In this document: piece by piece, positions 5,444 through 6,341 of the stretch | Layout: every line of letters starts with the position of its first letter | Position numbering within the stretch: position 1 is the first letter of the stretch | DNA from: Deltaproteobacteria bacterium | Lineage (GTDB): Bacteria > Myxococcota_A > Polyangia > Palsa-1104 > JAEUJZ01 | Assembly: GCA_017990795.1 (NCBI GenBank) | Contig: JAGNNG010000117.1 | Span: forward strand, 1 to 6,341 | DNA: 6,341 nt | Direction of reading: 5' to 3' | Translations under genes and position numbers: made by a program | Notes under the pieces: generated by a model | Told to the model about the DNA's origin: nothing | Databases searched by the model: none | The model's input: only the letters and a program-made list of their open reading frames with translations

Positions 5444-6341
5444 ATGGAGACTCGGGAAAAGCAGGACCGGCGCTTTCGCAAGGCAGCAGTACTAGGCGCT
5501 GGCGTTATGGGTAGCGGCATTGCCGCACACCTCGCAGGTGCGGGGCTAGACGTACTACTCCTTGATATCGTGCCGCCGGACGTCGCTGCTGCTGGTGGCA
5601 CCGACAAGCGCGCGCGCAACAAGTTCTCGCTGGGCGCGCTCGACAAGCTAAAGACCTCCAGGCCTGCCGCCCTGTTTCACCCCCGCGACCTAGAGCGCAT
5701 CCGCGTTGGCAACCTAGAGGACGATCTAGCCGAAGCGGGCCAGCAAGACCTCATCATCGAGGTGGTGCGCGAAGACCTGACCATCAAGCGCGCCTTGTAT
5801 CAGCGCCTCGAAGCCGTGCTCGCGCCGCACTCGGTGGTGGCGTCCAATACCTCGGGGCTGCCGATTGCCAAGCTGATGGAAGGCCGCTCGGCCAGCATGC
5901 GCAGCCGCTTCCTGGTCACCCACTTCTTTAACCCCGTGCGCTACATGCGCCTGCTTGAGCTTATCCCCGGCGTCGATACCGACCCCGAGCTGTTCGCGCA
6001 AGTGGCCCGCTTTGGCGAGACCACGCTGGGCAAGGGCATCGTCTACGGCAAAGACACCGTAAACTTCGTCGCCAACCGCATCGGCACCCACGGCATGATG
6101 GGCCTTATTAAGCTGGCCCTGGCCCAAGGCTTTACCGTCGAAGAGATCGACGCCATCTTCGGCCCGCCCCTGGGTCGCCCCAAGAGCGCCGTGTTCCGCA
6201 CCGCCGACCTGGTCGGTCTGGACACCGTGATCGACGTCGCCCAGAACTGCTACGACAACCTCCCCTTTGACGAGTCGCGCGAGACCTTCAACACCCCCGA
6301 CATCATTCGTCAGATGGTGGCTAAGGGCCTACGCGGCGACA
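5444..6341 (+). CDS. fadN: FadN-like 3-hydroxyacyl-CoA dehydrogenase, 3' end cut by window edge
   Basis: The enzyme oxidises (S)-3-hydroxyacyl-CoA to 3-ketoacyl-CoA with NAD+ in fatty-acid beta-oxidation, in the cytoplasm. The 299 codons visible cover the NAD-binding domain and part of the C-terminal dehydrogenase domain. The Rossmann motif is GAGVMGSG (18-25), with Asp41 at the end of the second strand indicating NAD+ preference. The catalytic elements are SNTS (134-137), His160 in THFFNP, Glu172 in LLELIPG, and Asn211 in NFVANRIG; the His-Glu distance of 12 matches the family. The N-terminal position of this domain and the segments LLLDIVP, GNLEDDL, EGRS and GRPKSAVFRTADLVGLDT match the long (about 790 aa) FadN-type proteins, in which a crotonase-like domain follows; that part lies beyond the window. 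The usual DTPNF reads DTVNF here (204-208). The start is fixed by GGAGG 8 bases upstream. It is divergent from the DUF1285 gene; a thiolase gene may follow downstream, but this is only expectation. Confidence 0.93.
   Translation, partial: METREKQDRRFRKAAVLGAGVMGSGIAAHLAGAGLDVLLLDIVPPDVAAAGGTDKRARNKFSLGALDKLKTSRPAALFHPRDLERIRVGNLEDDLAEAGQQDLIIEVVREDLTIKRALYQRLEAVLAPHSVVASNTSGLPIAKLMEGRSASMRSRFLVTHFFNPVRYMRLLELIPGVDTDPELFAQVARFGETTLGKGIVYGKDTVNFVANRIGTHGMMGLIKLALAQGFTVEEIDAIFGPPLGRPKSAVFRTADLVGLDTVIDVAQNCYDNLPFDESRETFNTPDIIRQMVAKGLRGD

Noticed and set aside
1..6341. tRNA/rRNA genes, CRISPR arrays, insertion sequences, phage or toxin-antitoxin modules
   Set aside because: No cloverleaf with a GTTCGA-type arm, regularly spaced direct repeats, transposase motifs or terminal repeats were seen on either strand.

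Overview
This is a GC-rich, gene-dense bacterial window with six supported protein genes and no RNA genes, mobile elements or CRISPR arrays that I can see. The gene content suggests a Gram-negative, Myxococcota-like (former Deltaproteobacteria) chromosome: a Kelch-type lipoprotein with 'LP.G.VL..GG' blades, a signal-peptide-bearing beta-rich envelope protein, a DUF1285 protein and a long-form 3-hydroxyacyl-CoA dehydrogenase. The taxonomic guess is inference from protein style only.

Layout. Positions 1-1424 (minus strand, cut by the left edge) encode a Kelch/beta-propeller lipoprotein. It is transcribed away from a fold-type I PLP aminotransferase at 1535-2794 (plus), across a 110-base divergent promoter region. 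After a 309-base gap whose right half is AT-rich comes a secreted, probably outer-membrane, beta-rich protein at 3104-3841 (plus). It converges on a small two-helix membrane protein at 3953-4465 (minus); the 111 bases between them hold two hairpins. A 244-base stretch without a convincing gene follows. A DUF1285 protein at 4710-5351 (minus) is divergent from a FadN-like 3-hydroxyacyl-CoA dehydrogenase starting at 5444 (plus) and cut by the right edge.

How the genes work together. Nothing here forms a clear operon: the six genes alternate in strand and most have their own intergenic control region. The metabolic genes are an amino-acid transaminase and a fatty-acid beta-oxidation enzyme. The envelope genes are the Kelch lipoprotein, the beta-rich protein and the small membrane protein. 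The only suggestive pairings are the two head-to-head ones (Kelch/aminotransferase and DUF1285/FadN-like), each sharing about 90-110 bases of regulatory DNA.

I found no convincing new multi-gene system. The points most worth a second look are the possibly leaderless divergent promoter at 1425-1534, the DUF1285-fadN head-to-head pair, the small membrane protein with its disordered N-terminal half, and the ambiguous stretch 4420-4713.
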